A stretch of DNA of 5,138 nucleotides, taken from assembly GCA_021812265.1 (NCBI GenBank), contig JAKAOI010000206.1:1-5138 (forward strand). Reading direction: 5' to 3'. The translations under genes were made by a program, and so were the position numbers. The notes beneath the pieces were generated by a model. That model saw only the letters and a program-made list of their open reading frames with translations, was not told the origin of the DNA and made no database searches. Position 1 is the stretch's first letter. Each line of letters starts with the position of its first letter. Shown in pieces: positions 1 through 5,138 of the stretch. The DNA is from Chloroflexota bacterium (GTDB taxonomy: Bacteria; Chloroflexota; Ktedonobacteria; Ktedonobacterales; JACDGC01).

Positions 1-2
1 CT

Positions 3-53
3 GAAGCGAAAGTCCTGACAATAGCTCTTGCCCAAATCACTTCCTGTAAATAA
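3..53 (+). CDS. Possible C-terminal tail of an upstream gene (partial)
   Basis: One + strand frame is open from the window edge for 16 codons and ends at a TAA at 51-53, giving a tail that reads EAKVLTIALAQITSCK. The other two + frames stop at 16-18 and 17-19 or earlier. The stop would leave a 31-base gap before the ATG at 85, close to the 28-base gap between the next two genes, so an upstream operon member is plausible. The stretch is too short to recognise a family or to separate coding from chance. Confidence 0.3.
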   Translation, partial: EAKVLTIALAQITSCK

Positions 54-54
54 T
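28..54 (+). promoter_or_regulatory. Weak sigma70-like promoter candidate
   Basis: TTGCCC at 28-33 matches four of six bases of the -35 consensus, and AATAAT at 49-54 matches five of six of the -10 consensus. The spacing is 15 bases, shorter than the preferred 17. A second -10-like TATTAT lies at 65-70, but transcription from it would begin almost at the ribosome binding site. AT-rich DNA yields such matches by chance, and the genes may instead be read from an upstream promoter. Confidence 0.15.
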
Positions 55-71
55 GCACAGTAACTATTATT

Positions 72-75
72 GGAG
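72..75 (+). promoter_or_regulatory. Shine-Dalgarno site that sets the GT-C gene start
   Basis: GGAG lies 9 bases before the ATG at 85, a normal spacing. The same frame also has a TTG at 70, but the GGAG motif would fall inside that longer coding sequence and nothing similar precedes the TTG. The ATG at 85 is therefore preferred. Confidence 0.6.
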
Positions 76-84
76 ATTCGGTTT

Positions 85-1752
85 ATGGTAACCACGGCAT
101 TACCCTCCGCTCAAAAAGTATTACTACAACAGAAGCGAACAAAATCAGCTTTTGTAAGCTGGTTGCTGCACATTGACCGCTGGCTGCTGGCTACGCTGGC
201 GGCGGCGATAATTGCCGGTATCAGCGCGTTTGGATATTATTTTGCGCACAATGATATTTTGCTCTATAGCGATTCATATTCGCATATGCTGATTGCCCGG
301 CGTGTTATTGATAATGTTACCCCCGGGCTGGCGCAATTTGGCGCAGTTTGGCTGCCGCTGCCGCATATTATTATGATGCCGTTTATTTATTCGGATTATT
401 TATGGAGAACGGGGCTTGCAGGCAGTTTTTCATCTATACCATGCTTTATCATTGCCGCGGGATACTTATACGCCGCCATAAACAGATTAACTTCAGATGG
501 CAGAGCTAGTTTTCTGGGCAGTTTAGTTTTCATTCTAAACCCCAATATGCTGTATCTGCAGTCTACTCCGTTATCAGAACCTGTGCTGATTGCCACAATG
601 ACAGCCGCGGGATATTACTTTATTGTGTGGGCGCAGGAAGATCAGCAAAAATATCTTGTCGCCTGCGCTTTTACCACCCTATTAGCGACAATGGCTCGTT
701 ACGACGGCTGGCCGCTATTTCTGACGATGTGGGTACTTATCGGGATAATTGGCTTGAAACGCAAGCATACGTGGCAGCGTATTCAAAGCAACTACATTTT
801 ATTTACATCATTAGGTGGCTTGGGAATTGCTTTATGGTTTGTATGGAATATGGTTATCTTCGGAGATCCATTATATTTTCAGCATGGGCCATATTCATCT
901 CAAGCGCAGCAAGCAAGCCTTATTCTTGCAGGCCAAGTTACAACATATCACAATCTGTTTCAATCAATCCGCTATTTTTTATATGATGTGGTTGAAACAA
1001 TGGGACCAGCCTTGTTTGCGCTGGCGTTAATCAGCATGATTATCTACTTCGTTCGTAAACGTTTTTCAATAAATATGCTGGCTGCGTTACCTTTCCTAAT
1101 AGCGTTTCCGTTTTATATATATGCGCTGTATGGCGGACAAGATATTATATTGGTTCCGGGCGCAGTTTCGGCAAACGCTGTGCATCAATTATATAATGCG
1201 CGGTTTGGCGTGGAAGCGCTGACACCTGCGGCGTTGTTTTTGGCGACTGCAATTAAACGATGGCCGCTGGGACAAATTGCTTTTATCATTATTTTAGCGG
1301 CGCAAACAATTATTACCGCCAACGGCGGCATTATTTCACTGCAAGATGGCCAATATGGCTTGTCTTGCTCACCAGTGCAGCCGGTAACAGGCTATTTAGC
1401 GGCGCATTATAATGGCGGATATATTCTCAATGATCCATATCAAACATTATTTAATTACGCTGGCGCGGGCCTAGATAATAAAGACGTAATCACACAAGGA
1501 TCCGGGAAGTTATGGACAGAATCACTGCAAAATCCCGCAGGGTATGTTAGCTGGATTGTTACCAAACCCGGAGACGCGGTATGGAATGCTGTAAATGTAA
1601 ACGGAAGCGCATTTACAAGTCAATTTCAACTTATGCTCACGCAGCCAAACGGTGTGCAACTCTACTATAGAGTTAACTCCGGGCAGATCACCAGCAAGCC
1701 GCTGCCATCATATGTGCAAACGACTCCCAACATTTGCAACGCCCATTCTTAA
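85..1752 (+). CDS. Polytopic GT-C fold glycosyltransferase (GT39/ArnT-like)
   Basis: A membrane protein of 555 residues that probably transfers a sugar from a polyprenyl-phosphate donor to an acceptor on the outer face of the membrane. A first transmembrane helix at about 34-54 is followed by a loop with the acidic motif YSDSYSH (about 61-67), where GT-C enzymes carry the catalytic Asp. Further signatures are TPGLAQ and WLPLPH (about 79-94), PLSEP (162-166), ARYDGWP (204-210), FGDPLYFQHGPYSS (259-272) and NARFGVEALTP (371-381). About nine to eleven hydrophobic segments run to about residue 412, followed by some 140 largely hydrophilic residues, probably an extracytoplasmic C-terminal domain. 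The start is the ATG preceded by GGAG. The gene lies 28 bases upstream of a GT2-GtrA fusion that could supply its lipid-linked donor. The general class is firm; donor sugar and acceptor are unknown. Confidence 0.9.
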   Translation: MVTTALPSAQKVLLQQKRTKSAFVSWLLHIDRWLLATLAAAIIAGISAFGYYFAHNDILLYSDSYSHMLIARRVIDNVTPGLAQFGAVWLPLPHIIMMPFIYSDYLWRTGLAGSFSSIPCFIIAAGYLYAAINRLTSDGRASFLGSLVFILNPNMLYLQSTPLSEPVLIATMTAAGYYFIVWAQEDQQKYLVACAFTTLLATMARYDGWPLFLTMWVLIGIIGLKRKHTWQRIQSNYILFTSLGGLGIALWFVWNMVIFGDPLYFQHGPYSSQAQQASLILAGQVTTYHNLFQSIRYFLYDVVETMGPALFALALISMIIYFVRKRFSINMLAALPFLIAFPFYIYALYGGQDIILVPGAVSANAVHQLYNARFGVEALTPAALFLATAIKRWPLGQIAFIIILAAQTIITANGGIISLQDGQYGLSCSPVQPVTGYLAAHYNGGYILNDPYQTLFNYAGAGLDNKDVITQGSGKLWTESLQNPAGYVSWIVTKPGDAVWNAVNVNGSAFTSQFQLMLTQPNGVQLYYRVNSGQITSKPLPSYVQTTPNICNAHS

Positions 1753-1762
1753 GCAGATATTT

Positions 1763-1770
1763 TGAGGTAA
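1763..1770 (+). promoter_or_regulatory. Shine-Dalgarno-like site of the GT2-GtrA gene, long spacing
   Basis: TGAGGTAA contains GAGG at 1764-1767, the only purine-rich anti-SD match before the ATG at 1781. The gap from GAGG to ATG is 13 bases, longer than usual, so initiation may be weak or helped by translation of the gene just upstream. Confidence 0.4.
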
Positions 1771-1780
1771 ATAAACAGAT

Positions 1781-3004
1781 ATGAACTCTTTGACTAACTG
1801 CGCAATCAGCGTTATTACACCAACCCGCAATGAACGGGAAACAATAGCGCAGCTTTTGAATAAACTGCAAAGAGCGCTGACCGGCATTCCGGCAGAAGTT
1901 ATTATTGTTGATGACAGCGATGATGATACTCCCGCCGTTATTAAACAAGTGACAAAAAAGATGCGCGGCTCTTTATCCATTCGCTGCATCCATCGTAAAC
2001 CGGGACCGGAACGTGACGGCGGACTAAGCAGCGCCGTTTGCTTGGGACTTGCCGAAGCAAAAGCGGAGTATGCGGCAATTATCGACGCCGATTTACAGCA
2101 TCCGCCACAGATGCTGCGCAATTTATATGAAGAGGCGCGCGAGCATAACGCAGATATTGTTATGGCAACACGATATAAATCCGGCGGAAGTTATGAAGGA
2201 TTGGACGGAGCCGGTAGAAAATTCATATCTCTGGGCATGAAATGGACTGCAAAGATTTTGTTTCCCGAAACCTTAAAATCTGTCTCGGATCCGTTGGGTG
2301 GTTTTTTTCTCATTCGCAGATCAATTATCGATGGTGTGGAACTGCGCCCGATTGGCTATAAGATATCACTGGAAATACTGGTTCGAGGCAAATGGAATAG
2401 TATCCGCGAAGTTCCCTATCAATTTCATGCGCGCGCCGGCGGGCAAAGCAAATCTGACTTAAAACAAGGCATAATGGCGCTGCAGCATATGTGGCGATTA
2501 TTGTGTGAGGCCCCGCAGGCAGCGCGTATTTGGAAGTTTTTGTTTGTTGGTTTCTGCGGCACAATTATCAATTTAGCAACTTTTACATATTTGTTGCATA
2601 TAGGCGCGGCCGAGTGGTTTGCGTTGGTTATTGGGGCAGAACTGGGAACCCTGAATAATTTCACCCTTCATAATTTGATTACATGGAGAGATAAGCGCAG
2701 CACATCGCTTAGCGGTTTAGCGCAAAACGCTTTAAAATTCCATCTTTCCTCATCAATGAGCATTATTGCAAATTTTTTGTTGTATGCGCTGTTGCGTCAT
2801 TTCATAGCTATCCCAATCATAGATAACGCTGTAGCAATTATGCTGGCTATGATCGTCAATTACACATTGGCGGATACATTTGTATTCGTCGATCGCGGCG
2901 CTATCAGTAAGATGTTCGCGGCGTTTCGCGGAAAGAAGGTTTTATCAGAAGACGCTCCGGCGACTTCGTTAGTTGAAGCGCAAACCGCAGGCGCACAAAA
3001 ATAA
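1781..3004 (+). CDS. GT2 polyprenyl-phosphate glycosyltransferase fused to GtrA membrane domain
   Basis: A protein of 407 residues with two domains. Residues 1 to about 240 form a GT-A family 2 glycosyltransferase of the dolichol-phosphate-mannose-synthase type: VITPTRNE at 11-18, VDDSDDDT at 43-50, the metal-binding DADLQHPP at 102-109, SDPLGGFFLIRR at 169-180, and VPYQFHARAGGQSKSD at 211-226. Residues about 251-370 form a GtrA-like domain with roughly four hydrophobic helices; FLFVGFCGTIINLATF and NNFTLHNLITW (292-302) are typical of the family. The last 35 or so residues are a soluble tail. The GT2 domain would charge a polyprenyl phosphate with a sugar from a nucleotide donor in the cytoplasm, and GtrA domains are thought to help translocate such lipids. 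This GT2-GtrA fusion is a known architecture. It follows the GT-C gene by 28 bases on the same strand, which suggests co-transcription. The sugar cannot be read from the sequence. Confidence 0.94.
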   Translation: MNSLTNCAISVITPTRNERETIAQLLNKLQRALTGIPAEVIIVDDSDDDTPAVIKQVTKKMRGSLSIRCIHRKPGPERDGGLSSAVCLGLAEAKAEYAAIIDADLQHPPQMLRNLYEEAREHNADIVMATRYKSGGSYEGLDGAGRKFISLGMKWTAKILFPETLKSVSDPLGGFFLIRRSIIDGVELRPIGYKISLEILVRGKWNSIREVPYQFHARAGGQSKSDLKQGIMALQHMWRLLCEAPQAARIWKFLFVGFCGTIINLATFTYLLHIGAAEWFALVIGAELGTLNNFTLHNLITWRDKRSTSLSGLAQNALKFHLSSSMSIIANFLLYALLRHFIAIPIIDNAVAIMLAMIVNYTLADTFVFVDRGAISKMFAAFRGKKVLSEDAPATSLVEAQTAGAQK

Positions 3005-3055
3005 CATTGGCGCTTCACAAAACTTATTGCCGGCTATTTGGCAGGGACGCCAATA
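2996..3055 (-). terminator. Candidate terminator of the - strand operon
   Basis: ATTGGCG at 3006-3012 and CGCCAAT at 3048-3054 form a perfect 7-bp inverted repeat, extendable by a G-T wobble at each end. The long 35-base loop contains an inner TGCC/GGCA stem (3028-3031 with 3040-3043). Read on the - strand, the stem is followed directly by GTTATTTTTG, a T-rich run, as in an intrinsic terminator. On the + strand no T-run follows. The site lies just past the methyltransferase stop at 3102, and its T-run sits inside the last codons of the convergent GT2-GtrA gene. The large loop makes it atypical. Confidence 0.35.
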
Positions 3056-3063
3056 GTCGAGCT

Positions 3064-3084
3064 ATCTCCTGCTTTTCTGGAGAT
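3064..3084. terminator. Small hairpin in the convergent gap, possible weak terminator
   Basis: ATCTCC at 3064-3069 pairs perfectly with GGAGAT at 3079-3084 around a 9-base loop. It lies between two converging genes, where a bidirectional terminator is expected. Neither side has a T-run directly after the stem: on the + strand T-rich sequence begins only about 14 bases later. It may contribute to mRNA end formation, or it may be a chance repeat. Confidence 0.25.
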
Positions 3085-3101
3085 CTGCCTCCACACGTTC
3101 T

Positions 3102-4130
3102 TTATATATTTTGCGCGCTGATCATACCAATAGAAATCGTAAACTTCAGCCCATTTTCGCTTTTCGCTTTTGCGTCTAATCTTCTTTCCAATTCGGTAAA
3201 TATAATTTTTCGCAAATGAGTATCGGTAATGACACCGCGCCAGCCAATCATATAATGCAGCGCTACAACCGGTGAAGTAAAAAAGTCTCGGGCGTCTACA
3301 AATTCTATTGTGGTGTTTTCTGCGGCTTCGTGGACAAGCTGCAGCCCTGTTTGTTGAAATGCGGCGCGCATAGCCGCAATAGTGGGCCGATTTTTTATTA
3401 AATTAACCAGCGCTTCAGCATAAGAAGTCAGCGCCAAATCAGTTAATACTTCGTGGTAGAGATCTAAAAATTCCCGAAACGTTGTTTGCAGCGCGGCGGT
3501 ACAAATTATCGTTCCATTTTCGCGCAGCAATCTGGTCATTACTGCTATGCTTCTTCCGTGGTCAGCAAAACTGCCATACCCTAAGTTGCTTGTAATAATA
3601 TCAAAACTACTTTCGGGAAACTGCGCGTGAGCAATATCCACCGGTAAAAACACCACAGAGCGAAGCCATTGTTCTTGGGCTTTGCGGCGCGCCGATTCAA
3701 CGCCAGATTCCCAAATATCTATTCCGGTAATATCCATATCGTTGCCAAGGTATCGCGCTAACTCAATGGCAGGATACCCAGTTCCGCACCCAACATCTAA
3801 CACTTGTGCGTGAGAAGGCCGCGGTGTTACCAACAGCTCGCTGATGATAAAATGGCCAAATAACAATGACCACTGCGGCACAATAACCGAATCATACACA
3901 TCTGCCATACCGGGTGTATTTAAATCAAAGGTTGCCGTTAAATAATCTGCGTCTAAAAACTGTTGAATAACTTGGGCAGCATGCTGAGACACCTGCGGGC
4001 TGCGCGCAACTAAGTTTTGCTGGACTTCAGGAAAGGCAGGAACAGATATTGCCTGATTTTTAGGGAATAACGGAGCGCCTGCCTGAGAAGTATTTTTAGG
4101 AAGCAAAGGACTGTCATCAAATCTTCTCAT
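3102..4130 (-). CDS. Class I SAM-dependent methyltransferase (type 11/25-like)
   Basis: A protein of 342 residues with the Rossmann-fold methyltransferase core. Motif I is VLDVGCGTGYP at about 110-120, the acidic end of strand 2 is GIDIW at about 136-140, a VDIA segment with a likely adenine-contacting Asp is near 165, and motif IV reads SNLGYG at about 181-186. Strand 5, ENGTIICTA, follows at about 204-212. Before the core are about 100 residues, including a Pro/Gln-rich, probably flexible start and a segment (VYDSVIVPQWSLLFG) like the substrate cap of type 11 enzymes. The last 130 residues probably form a substrate-binding lid. An in-frame GTG at 4148 would add six residues, but it lacks a ribosome site, so the ATG at 4130 is preferred. 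The stop of the upstream membrane-protein gene lies 21 bases before this ATG, so the two genes are probably co-transcribed. The methyl acceptor is unknown; PRMT hallmark motifs were not seen. Confidence 0.9.
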   Translation of the reverse strand: MRRFDDSPLLPKNTSQAGAPLFPKNQAISVPAFPEVQQNLVARSPQVSQHAAQVIQQFLDADYLTATFDLNTPGMADVYDSVIVPQWSLLFGHFIISELLVTPRPSHAQVLDVGCGTGYPAIELARYLGNDMDITGIDIWESGVESARRKAQEQWLRSVVFLPVDIAHAQFPESSFDIITSNLGYGSFADHGRSIAVMTRLLRENGTIICTAALQTTFREFLDLYHEVLTDLALTSYAEALVNLIKNRPTIAAMRAAFQQTGLQLVHEAAENTTIEFVDARDFFTSPVVALHYMIGWRGVITDTHLRKIIFTELERRLDAKAKSENGLKFTISIGMISAQNI

Positions 4131-4136
4131 ACAAAT

Positions 4137-4143
4137 TCCATCC
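4137..4143 (-). promoter_or_regulatory. Ribosome site supporting the ATG at 4130
   Basis: On the - strand GGATGGA (4143 to 4137) ends 6 bases before the ATG at 4130. The alternative GTG at 4148 is preceded only by AT-rich sequence from the end of the upstream gene and has no purine-rich site of its own. A GTG start could still be used by ribosomes finishing the upstream gene, whose stop codon lies 3 bases away. Confidence 0.4.
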
Positions 4144-4151
4144 GACACATA

Positions 4152-5138
4152 TTATTTTGTTGGTGTTGCTGTTAAAGATGGTGTTGCCGAAGATTTTGCT
4201 TTTGCCGTCGCAGTTGGAGACGGTGTAGGCGTAACCGCCGGAGCAATAACAGCAAATGAAACTGTATCAGATAACGTATTGTTATAATAAATTTGCGCAT
4301 AGCCAAACCCCACTTGAGGTATGTTTACCTGAAAGTATACATATGTTGGGTTGGCGGTAGTAAGTGTGGCGGCGCAACACTTAGGGTTCAGCGTTTCTAA
4401 GCTTTGTGTTACTTCCGAAGAGTTGAAGAACCAGCGGATGGTTACATTATCACCAACCTTTGATTTTTGCTCTATGCGCAAAACGACATAAATCGTTTCA
4501 TCATTTAAAAACGTCGCCTGTGTATTGCCGATAATAAGATTGCCAAATGTATTTTTGGATACGCTGTTTGTTGTAATAATGGTTGTTATGGCTGGGTTTG
4601 GCGCTGACGCAGGCGTTACTAAGGTTTTGGCGCCGGTGTACACTGTGGGCACGGATAAAAGCGGTCTTGTAGATGTATTGGGTTTGGAAAATCCCAATAA
4701 ATTATTTACTCCGGGAATTACATTGGTTTTAATTAAATACGCGCCTAATCCGCAAACGCCTAAAAGTAAGATTAACAGACTTAACACACCACTAATTACC
4801 CGCCAGCGGGATGGCCTCGGCCCTTTACGCTCTTCTGTAGCAGGGATAAATGATGGCCTGCGAATACCCAGCGCTTGTTCTTCTTCTTCAGTTGGCAGCG
4901 CAGGCAGCATGCGTTCTTGAATCGGCGCCATTATTGATTCTGCCGACGGTATTTGGATTAATGATAAATCATCACGTTGAGCATAACTTTGATTGGGATT
5001 GCCACGCGGCCGTGAAGGTGTTTGACTGGCGTTGCCCCAGCTTGTGCTGCTTGGATTGCCACGCGGCCGTGAAGGCGTTTGACTGGCGTTGCCCCAGTTT
5101 GAGTTGTTAGGATTGCCACGCGGCCGTGAAGGCGTTTG
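4152..5138 (-). CDS. Repeat-bearing single-pass membrane protein, unknown function (N-terminus outside window)
   Basis: The frame is open from the right window edge to the TAA at 4152-4154, giving 328 visible residues with no upstream stop. An ATG at 4931 exists but has no ribosome site, and the 69 codons before it are in frame and repetitive, so the gene very probably starts beyond the window. In visible numbering, residues 1-53 hold 19-residue repeats (QTPSRPRGNP then a variable part ending WGNAS). Residues 54-112 are hydrophilic with an acidic EEEE patch and then basic residues (RPSRWR). One transmembrane helix lies at about 114-136. A beta-rich, Ig-like region spans about 190-300, with a Cys-Cys pair at 254-255, and a Thr/Pro/Ser-rich tail with a few lysines closes the protein. 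Basic residues just before the helix suggest the N-terminus is cytoplasmic and the C-terminal part outside. I recognise no named family. The methyltransferase gene follows closely and is probably in the same operon. Confidence 0.82.
   Translation of the reverse strand, partial: QTPSRPRGNPNNSNWGNASQTPSRPRGNPSSTSWGNASQTPSRPRGNPNQSYAQRDDLSLIQIPSAESIMAPIQERMLPALPTEEEEQALGIRRPSFIPATEERKGPRPSRWRVISGVLSLLILLLGVCGLGAYLIKTNVIPGVNNLLGFSKPNTSTRPLLSVPTVYTGAKTLVTPASAPNPAITTIITTNSVSKNTFGNLIIGNTQATFLNDETIYVVLRIEQKSKVGDNVTIRWFFNSSEVTQSLETLNPKCCAATLTTANPTYVYFQVNIPQVGFGYAQIYYNNTLSDTVSFAVIAPAVTPTPSPTATAKAKSSATPSLTATPTK
4995..5138 (-). repeat. 57-bp in-frame tandem repeat (19-residue unit), at least 2.5 copies
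   Basis: The unit recurs with exact 57-base spacing; on the + strand its GATTGCCACGCGGCCGTGAA block begins at 4997, 5054 and 5111. Read in the coding direction, copies span 5138-5082, 5081-5025 and a partial one at 5024-4995, after which similarity is lost. The first two copies differ at about five positions: one synonymous Pro codon change and four substitutions that turn NNSN into SSTS. The third differs in its conserved part only at synonymous third positions (ACA for ACG, CCC for CCA). The period is a multiple of three, so copy number can change without breaking the frame. The array may continue beyond the window. Confidence 0.93.

Noticed and set aside
627..1030. Two out-of-frame + strand open frames inside the GT-C gene
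   Set aside because: They overlap conserved GT-C signatures read in the main frame (ARYDGWP, FGDPLYFQ) and have no independent support.
1688..2121. Two overlapping - strand open frames across the junction of the + strand genes
   Set aside because: They lie opposite the well-supported GT-C and GT2 coding regions, including the DADLQH motif region, and show no family features.
3007..3219. A 70-codon + strand open frame after GT2-GtrA
   Set aside because: Most of it is antisense to the methyltransferase C-terminus, and it starts in the intergenic gap without a ribosome site.
4525..4920. A 131-codon + strand open frame
   Set aside because: It is antisense to the membrane-protein gene, shows no recognisable motif and lacks a convincing ribosome site. 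The - strand has a coherent helix and domain pattern.
4152..4931. Shorter 259-residue version of the membrane protein starting at the ATG at 4931
   Set aside because: No ribosome site precedes this ATG, and the frame upstream is open with clear coding-like repeats, so it is treated as an internal methionine.
4850..5110. A + strand open frame with a CHAAVK..FDWRCPSL repeat
   Set aside because: The repeat is the antisense reading of the in-frame - strand repeat, which connects smoothly to a full membrane protein.
4997..5138. Possible CRISPR-like direct repeats
   Set aside because: The spacing is constant, but the sequence between the most conserved blocks is also nearly identical between copies, the period is a multiple of three, and differences include synonymous codon changes. 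This is a coding tandem repeat.

Overview
The window holds four protein-coding genes in two convergent pairs, plus a possible gene tail at its left edge. It looks like bacterial chromosome: compact operon-like spacing, Shine-Dalgarno-like sites and no introns. Composition looks moderately AT-leaning by eye. The best taxonomic guess is a Chloroflexota-type bacterium, perhaps Ktedonobacteria-like. This rests on recalled resemblance of the GT-C protein signatures and on the Thr/Pro-rich C-terminal tail. No rRNA or marker gene confirms it, so it is a weak inference.

Left half, + strand (85-3004): a polytopic GT-C fold glycosyltransferase (GT39/ArnT-like) is followed after 28 bases by a two-domain protein. 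That protein fuses a dolichol-phosphate-mannose-synthase-like GT2 domain to a GtrA-type membrane domain. Together they make a plausible lipid-linked sugar route. GT2 would charge a polyprenyl phosphate with a sugar on the cytoplasmic face, GtrA would help move it across the membrane, and the GT-C enzyme would transfer the sugar to an acceptor outside. Sugar and acceptor cannot be read from the sequence.

Middle (3005-3101): a 97-base convergent intergenic gap with two inverted repeats. One of them, read on the - strand, is followed by a T-rich run that lies inside the 3' end of the GT2-GtrA gene. It is a candidate terminator for the - strand operon.

Right half, - strand (5138 to 3102): a single-pass membrane protein of unknown function comes first, followed closely by a class I SAM-dependent methyltransferase. 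The membrane protein does not begin at the ATG at 4931. Its frame stays open to the window edge and carries a 57-bp in-frame tandem repeat encoding a 19-residue Arg/Pro/Gly/Asn unit. The true start lies outside the window. The visible protein is a repeat-bearing, probably cytoplasmic N-terminus, one transmembrane helix, a beta-rich extracytoplasmic domain, and a Thr/Pro/Ser-rich tail. This repeat protein paired with a methyltransferase is the least explained part of the window. No RNA genes, insertion sequences or CRISPR arrays were seen.
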